Positions 9,371 to 20,380 of a stretch of DNA of 64,000 bases are shown piece by piece (positions within the stretch are counted from its first letter, which is position 1; every line of letters starts with the position of its first letter). The stretch comes from Amphiprion ocellaris (taxonomy: Eukaryota; Chordata; Actinopteri; Pomacentridae). The position numbers and the translations under genes were made by a program. Where the stretch lies: contig NC_072772.1 of the NCBI RefSeq assembly GCF_022539595.1, forward strand, positions 26,891,648-26,955,647, read 5' to 3'. The notes under the pieces are model-generated. The model made no database searches, was not told the DNA's origin, and saw nothing but the letters and a program-made list of their open reading frames with translations.

Positions 9371-12300
9371 ATGGATGTGCAAATAGCGTTTTCCCTACTT
9401 TGTTTACTACTGTTTTCGGAACTTTTTAAATCTGCATCTGGTGACCCGTTCAGCCATGGCTCCATTGTTTACAGTCGGGAACAGCTGTTGGCGCTGAGCC
9501 AGGCCAGGCCGCCGTCGTGGGAGAGACCAGACATCCCAGCTGAGCTCCGCAGAAGGAGGAGAGGATGTCGGGCAGGACTGAAGCGTCGGGAGAAGAGGAG
9601 ACGCTACAAGCCGTCCGTTCCATCTGTGATTATGGGGAATGTGAGGTCTCTCCCGAATAAGATGGAAGAACTGACGGCGCTGACAAGGCTGCAGTGGGAG
9701 TATCGGGAGAGCAGCCTCATGATGTTCACGGAGTCATGGCTGAACGAACTCACTCCGGACTCACTTTTAACTCTGGACGGATTCCATCTGGTCAGAGCGG
9801 ACCGGAACGTGAGGGAGAGTGGTAAGAGAAAGGGTGGGGGCCTCGCGATGTATGTGAATGAGAGATGGTGTAATGCTGGACACATTAGTGTTAAAGAGCA
9901 GCTCTGCACTAAGGATGTAGAATTACTGGCTGTCAGTCTGCGTCCGTTCTATCTGCCCCGGGAGTATTCACATGTAATAGCCATTACTGTGTACATCCCT
10001 CCCTCGGCTGATGCGGCTGCAGCCTGTGAACTCATCCACAGTGTAGTGTCCCAGCTGCAAACATCTCACCCTCAGTCTCTTATTATCATCTCAGGAGACT
10101 TTAATCATGCATTGCTCTCTGCCACTCTCCCCACGTTCACCCAGTACGTGACCTGCCATACCAGAGACAATAAAACCCTGGACCTGCTGTATGCAAACAT
10201 CAAGGATGCATACAGCTCCTCACCCCTCCCCCCGCTGGGCCACTCAGATCACAACCTGGTGAGACTGCAGCCCATTTACATACCTATGGTGAAGAAACAA
10301 CCCCCCACCACCAGGTATGTGAAGAAGTGGTCTGACGAGGCCACTGAGGCGCTGCAGGACTGCTTTGAGACCACAGACTGGGATGTGCTGTGTGGTCCAC
10401 ACGGGGAGGACATTGATTCACTGACGGACACTATTACGGACTACATTAACTTCTGTGCAGAGAACATCGTACCAACCAGGAAAGTACGGTGTTTCTCTAA
10501 CAGCAAACCCTGGGTGTCCCTGGAACTGAAGACCCTGCTGAAGGAGAAGAGGAGGGTTTTTGGATCTGGGGACAAAGAGGAGCTGAGGAGGGTGCAGAAG
10601 GAGATAAAGAAGAAGATCAAGGCGGACAAGGCCAGCTACAGGACCAAGATGGAATCTCACCTGCAGGACAATAACACAAGGGAGGTCTGGAGAGACCTGA
10701 GATCCATCTCTGGTTACAGCAGAGGCCATGAGAGGGGAGCTGCAGCAGGAGGCCAGGAGTGGGCCAATGAGCTGAATCTGTTCTTTAACAGATTCGACTC
10801 TGCTCCCACTCCTCCCCCCTCTCATCAAAGCACCAACCAGCCAGCTCCTTCTTCACACCTCAGCTCTCTACCACCAACACCACCAACCGCACCCCTCCTC
10901 CGATCCCCGTCTTCTACCACCTCCGGACTCTGCATACAGCCCCATCACCCCTCCTCGTCTCACCCCCCACCACCACCATCACCCCTCCCCCTGCCACCCT
11001 CCCCCTGCCTCTCCATAACAGCTGATCAGGTGAGAAGTGAGCTTAAAAAGATCAAGACCAGGAAAGCTGCAGGTCCTGATGGAATCAGCTCCAGACTCCT
11101 TAGAGACTGTGCAGACCAGCTCTGTCAGGTGCTGCTGCACATCTTTAACCTGAGCCTGAGTCTGGAGAGGGTTCCTCTGTTATGGAAGACTTCCTGCCTG
11201 GTTCCTGTCTCTAAGACCAGGAACCCCAGGGAGCCTAACCACTTCAGACCTGTGGCCCTCACTTCTCACCTGATGAAGACCATGGAGAGGATCGTCCTCA
11301 AGAACCTCCGTCCCCAGGTGAGCCAGTATCTGGATCCACTGCAGTTCGCCTACCAACCGAACATTGGAGTGGATGATGCAGTGATCTACCTGCTGCACAG
11401 ATCACTGACTCATCTGGAGAAACCCAGCAGCACTGTGAGGGTCATGTTCTTTGACTTCTCCAGTGCTTTCAACACCATCCAGCCTTCTCTGCTTAGGGTG
11501 AAGCTTGAAGGAGCGGGAGTAGACTGTCACCTGGCTGCTTGGACCATCGACTACCTCACCAACAGACCACAGTACGTGAGGCTTCGGGACTGTGTGTCTG
11601 ATGTGGTAGTCAGCAGCATGGGGGCCCCACAGGGGACAGTGCTCTCCCCCTTTCTCTTCACCCTGTACACATCGGACTTCCACTACAACTCTGGGAGCTG
11701 TCACCTCCAGAAGTTCTCCGATGATACAGCCATTGTTGGGTGTGTATCTGAGGGGGACGAGCGGGAGTACAGGACGGTCATCTCTGACTTTGTTGACTGG
11801 TGTGAGCGAAACCATCTGCAGCTCAACGCCAGTAAGACGAAGGAGATGATCGTGGACTTCAGCAGGAGGAGGACACCCCGGACTGCACCGGTGAACATCC
11901 AGGGTTTGGACATTGACATGGTGGACACATACAAATACCTGGGTGTTCACCTCAACAATAAACTGGACTGGACACACAATACAGAGGTTCTGTACAAGAA
12001 GGGCCAAAGTCGTCTCCACCTGCTGAGGAGACTGAGGTCCTTTGGAGTGTGCAGGACTCTGCTCAGGACATTTTATGACTCTGTGGTAGCGTCTGCTATT
12101 TTCTATGCAGTGGTCTGCTGGGGAGCAGGGAGCACTGAAAGGGACAGAAAGAGACTAAACAGACTGGTCAGGAGGGCCGGTTCTGTCCTGGACTGTTCCC
12201 TGGACTCCATAGAGGAGGTGGGTGAGAGGAGGATGTTGGCAAAGCTCACATCCATCATGGACAATCCCTCTCACCCACTGCATGACACTGTGGGGTCTTT

Positions 12301-12412
12301 AAGCAGCTCCTTCAGCAGCAGACTGAGACATCCACCCTGCAAGAAAGAGCGCTATCGCAGGTCCTTCATTCCATCTGCTATAAGACTTTACAACATCAGC
12401 ATCACTGGCTGA
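9371..12412 (+). CDS. LINE ORF2-like protein: APE endonuclease and reverse transcriptase
   Basis: The protein is 1013 residues from the first ATG at 9371; the frame is open from 9347 but without an upstream ATG. Residues 1-25 are hydrophobic (IAFSLLCLLLF then SASG) and look like a signal peptide. The endonuclease spans about residues 75-310 with GNVRSLPNK, FTESWLN, SGDFNHA and the SDHNLV end motif. A proline/serine-rich linker runs at about 480-550. RT follows with AAGPDGIS, FFDFSSAFNTI, GAPQGTVLSP and the catalytic FSDDTAIV, where serine replaces the usual alanine of FADD. The C terminus has CWGAGSTERDRKRLNRLVRRA. The frame has no stop or shift, so this copy may encode a full protein for target-primed reverse transcription. 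Whether it is expressed is unknown. Confidence 0.9.
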   Translation: MDVQIAFSLLCLLLFSELFKSASGDPFSHGSIVYSREQLLALSQARPPSWERPDIPAELRRRRRGCRAGLKRREKRRRYKPSVPSVIMGNVRSLPNKMEELTALTRLQWEYRESSLMMFTESWLNELTPDSLLTLDGFHLVRADRNVRESGKRKGGGLAMYVNERWCNAGHISVKEQLCTKDVELLAVSLRPFYLPREYSHVIAITVYIPPSADAAAACELIHSVVSQLQTSHPQSLIIISGDFNHALLSATLPTFTQYVTCHTRDNKTLDLLYANIKDAYSSSPLPPLGHSDHNLVRLQPIYIPMVKKQPPTTRYVKKWSDEATEALQDCFETTDWDVLCGPHGEDIDSLTDTITDYINFCAENIVPTRKVRCFSNSKPWVSLELKTLLKEKRRVFGSGDKEELRRVQKEIKKKIKADKASYRTKMESHLQDNNTREVWRDLRSISGYSRGHERGAAAGGQEWANELNLFFNRFDSAPTPPPSHQSTNQPAPSSHLSSLPPTPPTAPLLRSPSSTTSGLCIQPHHPSSSHPPPPPSPLPLPPSPCLSITADQVRSELKKIKTRKAAGPDGISSRLLRDCADQLCQVLLHIFNLSLSLERVPLLWKTSCLVPVSKTRNPREPNHFRPVALTSHLMKTMERIVLKNLRPQVSQYLDPLQFAYQPNIGVDDAVIYLLHRSLTHLEKPSSTVRVMFFDFSSAFNTIQPSLLRVKLEGAGVDCHLAAWTIDYLTNRPQYVRLRDCVSDVVVSSMGAPQGTVLSPFLFTLYTSDFHYNSGSCHLQKFSDDTAIVGCVSEGDEREYRTVISDFVDWCERNHLQLNASKTKEMIVDFSRRRTPRTAPVNIQGLDIDMVDTYKYLGVHLNNKLDWTHNTEVLYKKGQSRLHLLRRLRSFGVCRTLLRTFYDSVVASAIFYAVVCWGAGSTERDRKRLNRLVRRAGSVLDCSLDSIEEVGERRMLAKLTSIMDNPSHPLHDTVGSLSSSFSSRLRHPPCKKERYRRSFIPSAIRLYNISITG

Positions 12413-12765
12413 TGTTAACATAAACTGGACTATATCATTACCACCCCAAACCATAAAATTTGCACTGACATTCTTGCACTGCACATCTCTGCACTTTTAA
12501 ACTTTATTTTTATTTTTTCTGTTAAGCCACTTTACCCTCATCTGTCACCCTTGTATATATTGTAAATATTATTACTATTGTTCTATTATTCTTTTATTCT
12601 TATCACTATGTCTACTGTTACATAAGCTGCTGTAACAATGTAAATTTCCCCTGGAGTGGGGAGAAATAAAGAACTTTATCTTTATCTATCTTATCTTGTT
12701 AATAACTGAACAGAGGCAAGCAAAAGGAATGTATTTACCTTACCCACAGCTGAAATAAATTTCAG

Positions 12766-13125
12766 TTCAATTGAATTTTATTTTTATAGTGCCAGTTACA
12801 GGTCAAATTGTCTCAAGATGCTTTACAGAAACCATGTGCCTGAACCACCAGTGGCGACAGTGCTGAAAAAAAAAACCTCCCTTTTAATGGGAAGAAACCT
12901 TAAGCAGAACCCGGCTCTTTATATGCGGGGACCCATCTGCCTGCTGGCCGGCAGGTTGAGAGGGACAGAAGAGGTAGAGAGGTAGAGGGGGAGGGATGGG
13001 AGAAGAGGGCGGTGGGGAACAAAGAACATATAACACACAATTGGATACATGCATGATAAGCTAGATGATACATACAAGGGACAAGCTAACATTGAAACTG
13101 ATTCATAAGTCGGAAGGAAATACAA
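12766..13125 (-). mobile_element. L2-type LINE, 3' tail only
   Basis: On the minus strand this matches the tail of the L2 at 34-36.2 kb: a Pro-rich region, cagatgggtcccc, tttcttcccattaaaagggag, then the ttcaattgaa-type end. It is 5' truncated and diverged. Confidence 0.8.
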
Positions 13126-13334
13126 CAAAGAACAAAATGTGGTTAAATCAAGAAGTCTGGCAGACAGATGCAAATAGCAAATTTGCAACAACAAAAGGTA
13201 AGAGGGGGGCTGACAGTAACAAATAACAAAAGATAAAAGAATTGTGGATAACCATTGGGAAATGGAATGGAGTGGCACGTGTCATTAGAACGTATCTGTC
13301 GCAAAAGGTGCGCTATTTTCTTCATCAAGGATTG

Positions 13335-13770
13335 GTGATTTGAACATGATTGTGGGGGGCAAGGAGCATGAGAGTGACTGCCACTGCAGGATCAACTCTG
13401 CAGATGATCCAGAATGTAGCAGCACGTCTGGTTTTCCACCAGTCAAAAACAGCATGTGTCAACCCGCTGTTCAGGTCACATCACTTCCAGTTGCTGCCCG
13501 CATACAATTCAAAACTCTGACACTTGCATTCAAAACTACAATGAAAACAACTACCTCCTACCTGAACTCTATCATTCAGGTCTACACTTCCTCCTGCTTG
13601 CTCACTATGCTCAGCCAACAAAAGGTGCCTGATACAACCACCACAACAGGGCTGGTCAATAGCTAAACTTTTCTCTGCTGTGCTTCTCTGGTGGTGGAAT
13701 GAGTTACCAAATTCTGTTCGATCTGCAAAGTCTTTCTCAGCCTTTAAGAAAAGACTAAAAAGGAATTAAA
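13335..13770 (+). pseudogene. LINE RT C-terminal fragment
   Basis: Frame pieces read LQMIQNVAARLVFHQSK, then VAARIQFKTLTLAFK, then LLWWWNELPNSVRS and FKKRLKR. This is the layout of the end of L2/CR1/Rex1-type LINE ORF2 proteins. Several frame changes and stops break it. The exact clade was not decided. Confidence 0.7.
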
Positions 13771-14340
13771 GTGGATGATTTATGATTGGTGGGTGATCCA
13801 CAATAGATGTGAGGGCAGGCCAGTCAAGATCAACTACTGTTGCTGCAGAAGAAGCTAAGTGTGCAGATGTCTGTGCTGAGGCATGCTGCAGCCAGCAAGG
13901 TTAACGCTGCTGCAAATGGTTTGTCATCATAACTGAAGCACTGCTTTTCCTTTTAGTCAATGCCTTCTGGCAAGAGCATGAGAATGGAAAGCCTTCAGGC
14001 CTTCTACATAGCATCTAGCAGTGATGCTGTAGACTGAAGATGATTGAAGCAAGAAGATCCAAGAATTTACTTTGAATTGTGCACAGTGCATGTGGTTGTT
14101 GGATAACTCGATCCATGCTTGTGATGTGTCAAAGATGAACATGCTGAAAAGGTGCAACAGTGCATAGTAGCGACACCCTTGGTAGGTGTTATAGATGAAT
14201 TGTTGGAGGCGAGCTGCTGCATTAGAGGCAAACTGAAGAAGGACTGATAGTCAACTGTGTCTCCAAAATGGAGGGCTCTGTTGAGAACTACAGTCATGTT
14301 GTTGTTGAACTCTTGTAATATAAGCTGGTGCTAGTAGTGA
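13771..14340. other. No gene recognised
   Basis: There are no recognisable exons or repeat ends. A tandem repeat begins just beyond it. Confidence 0.35.
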
Positions 14341-14356
14341 GAGAAAAAAGAGAGAG

Positions 14357-14690
14357 GTTGCTGGTAATGTGGAATGGAGGAGAGGAATTGGCAACCTAAC
14401 GCTGATGGCAAAAGAGAGAGAGTGAGAGAGATAAAGAGAGGCAGAGGTTGTTCTAAATGGGGGATGGAAGGGAAGAACTGACAACCTGGTATAAATAACG
14501 AGAGAAAGAGAGAGACAAGGGTTGCTGGGAAAAAGAGATGAAAGAAGGAAGAGGTGGCAGCCTGGTGCCAGACAAAAGGAAGAAAAGGTTGCTGGAAAGA
14601 AAGGATGAAAGAGGGAGGATCTGGCAGCCTGGTGCCAGATGAGGGAGGAAAATGTTGTTGAGAAAGTTTAAGGGAGGAAAGGGGACACCT
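14357..14690. repeat. Degenerate minisatellite, 67-90 bp units
   Basis: Units start with ggttgctgg or ggttgttct at about 14357, 14446, 14521 and 14588, with a decayed one at about 14655. Each has a purine-rich middle and a block such as ggcagcctggtgccag, which is itself partly palindromic. The last two full units are 67 bp and closely alike; earlier ones are longer and diverged. Long open frames on the minus strand (14331-14740) only translate the array and are not taken as genes. Confidence 0.7.
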
Positions 14691-14847
14691 TTGGTGTCCC
14701 ATATCCAGAATTGGCTGTAGTGGTGGAGCTGGAAGCACATTGCTGTAGGGAATGGTGGACAGGATGAATCACATCTGGCAACCTGGTTCGAGCTATGGAG
14801 AGTGTGGTTCTTTCATGCTCTGAGTCACAACCATGGTGTCTGCCAGG

Positions 14848-15110
14848 GAGAAAATTGTTGTGGTTTATTACATGTTGAAAGCTCTGGGAATTTGGTCAAA
14901 GTTGAAATAGTTTAACTTTGTTGTCAGTGAGGTGGCACGTGAAGACTCTTAAGCTCTCTGAAGATCAGCTTTGATCGGGTAAGAGATTTTATGTGGAAGG
15001 ACGTGACCAGGAGAATTGTATAGAATATGGGAGAGCAATGAGTGTTGCTGGGTGCATCAAGAGAGTGAGTCAGTTTCCCTTGAGGCTTGCCTGCTTCAGA
15101 TATCGCTTTT
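14848..15110 (+). repeat. Left copy of a diverged direct repeat flanking Harbinger copy 1
   Basis: This block aligns with 19846-20100: both have attgttgtg-tttat, aaatagttta, gtcag-ggtggca-gtgaag, gatttatgt-like and aagagtg words in the same order and orientation. The identity of the repeat is unknown. The Harbinger-like element lies exactly between the two copies. Confidence 0.6.
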
Positions 15111-15420
15111 TTTTTTTAACTGGGCAGACCTACGAGTAGGTCATGCCTGGGCACACAGCTGCCCCTTTTCCACCAAGCTGGTTCCAGTGCTAGTTCGGAG
15201 CGAGAGCCTAACTTACCACCAGTTCTTTGTTTTTCCACCAACTGAGCATCGGCTCCAGGCTTCAAAAATTGGTGCTTAGCAAGCACCGAGCATGTTAGGG
15301 GCTGGGGGTGAGGTAACAGTGACCAATGATCAACAACACAGAACCACCATTTTTAAACTGCCAAGCGAGTAGTAGTAGCAATAACAATGTTTAGTGTTAG
15401 TATTTTGAAAACTGGTAAAT

Positions 15421-16852
15421 ATGGACACCAAATCCAAGCAGCAGTGGTCTGAGGCGGAGATCCAGTGCTTCCTGGCAATGTGGTCTTCAACCAAAATTCA
15501 GTCTAAGTTAGAGGGAGCCTCTCAGAACAAGCCGGTGCTGCAGTCCGTGATTCCAACTGAGGCTCTGAACTCTGCCACAGCCATGCTGGAGTTGATGCAC
15601 GATGAGTCTGCCGTGCAGACCACCGATCCTGATCCTGGTAAATTTTATTTCTCAAACACTTTGCTATTAGCCTACTATGAATACGCTAGCTACAATAGTC
15701 CCACATCAATATTATGAATATTATACCAGCTACCATGGTACGGATACAGGATCAGTGATCAGTGGTTGGCATTGACTATTGTTTGCCAGCCAGTTAGCCA
15801 CTGGTAAGCTAGCAAGCCATGAAACAATGTCTTATGAAACCTGAGAAAAATAGCGGCAATATTTAATTAAAGACCTGTATTCATAACTTTCCACATTGTT
15901 ACGCAATGGCCAATTTAATCATATTACTAAACTATGTGGTTATCATTGAAATTTCCCTTGAAGAACCGATAAACTCTTTGCTAACACATTTTAATTTATG
16001 TGTTGATTATGTTTTGTGTCATTAATACAAGTCTAAAAAACTGATTCAAATGATCAAATTAACACAGTGAAGTAAAGAGTACGTGTAATTTGCATCTGTT
16101 TTCATAATTTCAAGGTAAAATGCTGATTGTTCTTGTGGTTTTAGCTTTGCAGATGTGGAAATTCAATGCATTGATTTCTTGTACATAAACTTTTGGTATT
16201 TTTTACTTGTGCTTCAAATAAAACAAGGCATTTAGCACTGTTGGAAATTATGACAGGTATTTTTTGTAACACGTTATAACATTGTATGGACAAAGCAATA
16301 ATTCATCAATTAATAGAGAAAATGATTTGTAATACAGATGCTATCAACAATATTTATTGTTCATTTCATTTAGTTGTTGGCCTTGGACGATGAGGCCCAG
16401 TTGCCAGGACCACAGGTCTGCAGCTCACCAGTCCCATCCTCATCCACGCAATGCATCCACATCGGTTTTCTCCTCTCAACAGACCAAATCAAGTAAGACT
16501 TATTTAGACCATGCAGACATCAGCATGATGAATATGTTATCTTTCGGCCCATCCTAAAATCGTAAAATACCTCATTTACTTTAAGTTAACTGTCTTTATG
16601 AATATAGAAAACAATTACAACTAATACTTTCATGGGTGCTTTTATATAGGAAAGGGGAAGCGGAGTGCTACTGTGGATCTGCTGCAGTATCTGGAGAGGT
16701 CAGAGGAACAATTATTGGAACAGATCAAAAGAGACCAAGACCTGGCCTCTGCCATGCTACAGAACATCCAGAGGATGGATGAAAATTCAAACACCTTGGT
16801 TGAACTGATGGGACGCATGGTGTCGGCGCTGGAGCGACTATCCCAGAAATAA
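15421..16852 (+). pseudogene. Harbinger Myb/SANT-like accessory protein, three exons, decayed
   Basis: Exon 1 is 15421-15637 (starts MDTKSKQQWSEAEIQCFLA, a trihelix/Myb-like start), ending at a GTAAAT donor. Exon 2 is about 16374-16492, after an ATTTAG acceptor and before GTAAGA; it reads DDEAQLPGPQV and later SSQQTKSS. Exon 3 is 16650-16852, after a TATAG acceptor, reading KRSATVDLLQYLERSEEQLL and ending LSQK before TAA. Exon 1 lacks a middle part that copy 2 still has, and exon 2 needs a frame change. In PIF/Harbinger elements such a protein binds DNA and works with the transposase. This copy is unlikely to be functional. Confidence 0.65.
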
Positions 16853-17544
16853 ACTGCATTGTCCACTACTTTTGCCTTTTTCTAGAAAAAAATCTTATTT
16901 TTTGTAAAAATCTTTCAATTTTTATTTATATAAGTTCATTTATTTTGTACTTTTACTCTTGCACTTTGGGTGAATAAAAAGAAATTTGTGATAAGCGATG
17001 CATGTTTTGTCTATAAGCTACAGGGACTTTATCCAGTGTTCAGTGCTCACTTTTATATACACACATTTTGACAGATAATCAGTTGTGCTTTTCAACCAGA
17101 TTCTTAGTTTTAAACATATCAGCAGCATATGTTGTTTTTTTTACTGTCACACCAAGCTAGACTGATAAACTGCACTACTGCATCACATATTTTATTGTAT
17201 ATTGTGCTTAGATGACATGTCTACACATACTACTCACAAAAAATTATTCAACTTTCGGGTGAAATTTATGGAAAATGTAAAAAGTTCATGCTACACTGAT
17301 AATATATCATGAAGGAGGGCATTTAAGTAGAAGCATGCAATAGTGATTTTCTCATCTCAAACAATTTATTGAAAGAAAAGCTAACAACAGTGGTGGATAT
17401 ACCACAACAAAAATGTCAATGTCTCATGACAGTTTGGACAGAACAGCAGCCTTCAGCTGAAATCCAGTACAACTGTGTCCCACCAGTAGAGTGTGCAGGC
17501 AACAGCTGACCTCAGCCTCGCAATTAGCCTTCAGACCATCTACA

Positions 17545-17735
17545 GCAGGGGTCGGCAACCTATGGCTCGCGAGCCAGATGCGGCTCTTTTGATGACTGCA
17601 TCTGGCTCACAGATAAATCTTAGCTGACATTTCATAGCAGGATAAGTAATGAATAATTCCGCTGAAATTTTCAAGTAAAACGTTTCAGAAATCACAGTGT
17701 TGAAAATATAAAATATTCTCATGCATTTTAATCCA
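17545..17735 (+). mobile_element. hAT terminal fragment
   Basis: It begins caggggtcggcaacctatgg, a typical hAT end, followed by a gagccagatg block. The same fragment sits at the corresponding place of Harbinger copy 2 (about 52535-52735, reverse orientation). The opposite terminus was not found. Confidence 0.7.
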
Positions 17736-17779
17736 TCCATACATTTTCTACCACTCCTGTTCAAGGTTGCAGGTGGTAA

Positions 17780-18733
17780 TGAACCTAAAGTCTGTCTGCA
17801 GCATACGGTCTATGGTCTGCAGTGAAGAAGATACACAGGAGTGACATCAGTGCAAAAAGAGGTTTGGTAAACAGTGAAGGAAGATGAGACTCATTGTGCT
17901 TGTTGGGAGGAAAGTTTTCTTTTAAAAATCTTCCTGATGGCAGCTTTGATAAAAGCGTGGTTGTGTGCAAATTGTGCAACAAAGAGTTTTCTGATCCCTG
18001 CATCACTTCAAGCCGACAGTATTACCTCAATGTAAAACATGTTGCTGTTAGGACACTGAAAGTGCTTTGGTTTACAAAAGTCGTACAATGTTGAATATAA
18101 TTGCATTTTGAGTTTGCAGTAATCTGTGAATGTAGCAGACACATAAAAAATGCAGATAAATAGAAATGAAACTAACATTTTTGTGGTTTAAGTTATTACA
18201 CTGCCAAAGAGGCGGAGCCTAGGCAGAGTAATAACTTAAACCACAAAAATGTCAATCTTTTAATAACTTAATTATAAACTTTTAGTTAATGAAAAAATAT
18301 TTTTGTTCATAAATAAAAATTTATATTCCTAAAAAAAGAACCATCAAAATGACACCATTTATCAGACCCAGAAATTATGAAAACAGAATGAATCTGTGGA
18401 TTTTCAACTTTCTGAAGGTTCTTGAACTACGTATGCTTTTGTCATGTGCCATACAGTGGGTGGAAAAAAACAAACTAAATCCAGGCTTTAAATCATCCAA
18501 ATCACTTTTTTCTATATGTCCCATTTTAAAATTGCATTAATTTTATAAATTTTAAATTATAAACATGTATATGTCTATTCATTGATTCAACTGTCTACCA
18601 AAATTTATTTGAATTGAAAATAATTACCTATTGGGTCAAACATTGCTGTTTCACAAAAATGTGATTAATTTCGATTAATCAATTACAAAATCTGTAATTA
18701 ATTAGATAAAAATTTTTTCATTGCGTCCCACCA
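17780..18733 (+). mobile_element. hAT remnant with BED zinc finger
   Basis: An open stretch at 17894-18056 reads FKNLPDGSFDKSVVVCKLCN and then EFSDPCITSSRQYYLNVKH. This fits the BED zinc finger (C-x2-C then H) at the N terminus of hAT/ZBED transposases. It then breaks down; no catalytic domain is left. The right edge, attgcgtcccaccact, resembles a hAT terminus read inward. Confidence 0.6.
18175..18252. repeat. Perfect 25-bp inverted repeat (hairpin)
   Basis: 18175-18199 and 18228-18252 are exact reverse complements, around a 28-base centre that itself has ctgcc and ggcag ends. The hairpin lies inside the hAT remnant. Its purpose is unknown; a small MITE is the simplest reading. Confidence 0.85.
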
Positions 18734-18759
18734 CTACTTCTTAGTTATGTAACTTCACT

Positions 18760-19360
18760 TGTTTTGTGTTTTTACTCTTGCACTCTGGGTGAATAAAAAT
18801 ACATTTGTGATGAGAGATGCACATTTTGTCTATAATCTACAGAGACTTTATTCAGTGCACACTTCCATGTACCCAGATTTTTATCGATAATCACTTATGC
18901 TTTTCAACCAGATTCTTAGTCTGAAATATATCAGCAGCATATGTTGTTTTTTACTGTCATGCCTAGATAGATAAACTTCACTACTGGAGCAGATATATTA
19001 TTGAAGTGTGCTTACATGAGGTGTCTACATACACTACTCACAGAAAGGTATTCAACTTTCGGGTAAAATTTATGGAAAATGGAAAAAATACATGCTGTAG
19101 TGATATTATATCATGAAAGTAGGGCATTTAAGTAGAAGCATGCAATAGTGATTTCCTCATCTCAAAAAATTTATTAAAACAAAAGCTAACAACAGTGGTG
19201 GGTATATCGCAATAAAATATGTCAGTGTCTTATGAGAATTCGGATAGAACAGCATGCCTTCAGCTGAAATCTGTGTTCCACCAGTAGCATGATATGATCG
19301 CAGAAGTGCCCAGGCAACAGCTGACCTCTGCTTTGCATTTAGCCTTAAGACCATCTATAA
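18760..19360 (+). repeat. Second, diverged copy of Harbinger 3' region
   Basis: It repeats 16950-17540 in the same order: ctcttgcactctgggtgaat, then catatgttgttttt, then attcaactttcgggt, then agtagaagcatgcaatagtg, then ttcagctgaaat. The reverse complement is also in copy 2 (52740-53330). The two versions here flank the hAT insertions. Confidence 0.75.
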
Positions 19361-19845
19361 AGATAAACATTGATATTGTCAGCAACTTTTTGTGTTTGTT
19401 TAAATGCTATGTAATTCATGCAAACATAGTCAAAGCTAAGTAGCTAAGCTTCGACTAACACGTTCACTGTTAAGAATCAAAACATCTTTGACAATTACCT
19501 GTCTTCTCAAACATAGTCGCTGTTGCCTGTGACTACAATGAAGACAGGTAGCTACTAACACTTTGATATTTGTTCCTGGATCGCAATGTAGGCTTGCAAA
19601 GTCAGGAAGAGCACTTACGTGGTTACAATGCATGAATGTTGTTGAATGGCTGCATATGCAGTGACATACTGATGTTTTACAGTGATGCAATGATGTGGCT
19701 CTGGCTTGGCTCCTTGCCAATGGAAAAGCAAATCAGTTCTTAGGAGGAGATTTGAACCAACTAAGCACCAGCACAGAACTAGCACCGGATTAGCACCTGG
19801 TTCTTCTTGTTGGAAAAGGGGTAAGGGAGGACATCTGCTATAGAG

Positions 19846-20100
19846 AAGATTGTTGTGATTTATCACGTGTTGTCACATGCTCCAGGAGTTTGTCAGAAGC
19901 TAAAATAGTTTAGGTTTAATGTCAGCATGGTGGCAGGTGAAGCCTTTCTCTTATTGCTTTATGAAGATCCATGACGATCTAGTCAGAGATTTGATGTAAA
20001 GGGACATCACCAGGGGAGTCTGTTAGGAGTGAAGGAGCATGACAATTGTTTCCAGATGCAGCAAAAGAGTGTGTCAGCTTCTGCAGGTTTTCCCACTTTG
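19846..20100 (+). repeat. Right copy of the diverged direct repeat
   Basis: Partner of 14848-15110; see there. It starts just 25 bases after the Harbinger end. Confidence 0.6.
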
Positions 20101-20380
20101 TACATCAACACTAGAGCAATTGGAAGTTGAGGAGGGAATAAAGTTGAGGAGGGAATAATTACATTGTGGTCCTCACTGAAAGAAACCTCCCAGGGCAAGC
20201 TATCAGCTGAAGAGTGCTTGATGCAATTAGAGAATGGAGAGAGGAATTTTGACTGAAGTTTTCTCTTCGGAATGGGCGAATAATGCTGTTTCTGGAGTGA
20301 CACTGATCTGATCTCCTTGTGTCCCAGGACTCATTGTGGATTAGGCTGATTTGCGTGGAGGAGATCTGGACCTGGGTTAA

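Larger units (their letters stand above)
9232..12712 (+). mobile_element. Near full-length LINE (endonuclease + RT, one ORF)
   Basis: The element begins after a run of about 19 T at 9213-9231 with CAAGATGGCGCC. It carries a single long ORF and ends in a 3' tail with ggagtggggagaaataaag and repeats of the atcttatctt kind (about 12650-12712). The tail type is common in fish LINEs. I could not define target-site duplications. It sits at the right (5') end of the broken BEL/Pao element. The clade could be L2/CR1- or I/Nimb-like; that was not decided. Confidence 0.85.
15161..19821 (+). mobile_element. PIF/Harbinger-like element, copy 1 (composite)
   Basis: The ends are inverted: gccccttttccaccaagctg at 15161 and its reverse-complement form ending near 19821 (ggaaaaggggt). 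The same ends bound copy 2 at 50321-56984 in the opposite orientation. Inside are three exons of a Myb/SANT-like protein, hAT fragments (17.5-18.7 kb) and a second diverged version of the 3' region (18760-19360 repeats 16950-17540). No DDE nuclease gene was found, so it looks non-autonomous. The precise target duplication is unclear. Confidence 0.65.

Noticed and set aside
11402..12019. 205-residue minus-strand open frame
   Set aside because: It is antisense to the LINE RT, with no domain; the same applies to the other minus-strand frames across 9.6-12.0 kb and 22.1-24.7 kb.
14331..14738. 135-residue minus-strand frame with repeating QQPFLPF-like peptides
   Set aside because: It is a translation of the 67-90 bp minisatellite; unit lengths vary and there is no start context or domain.
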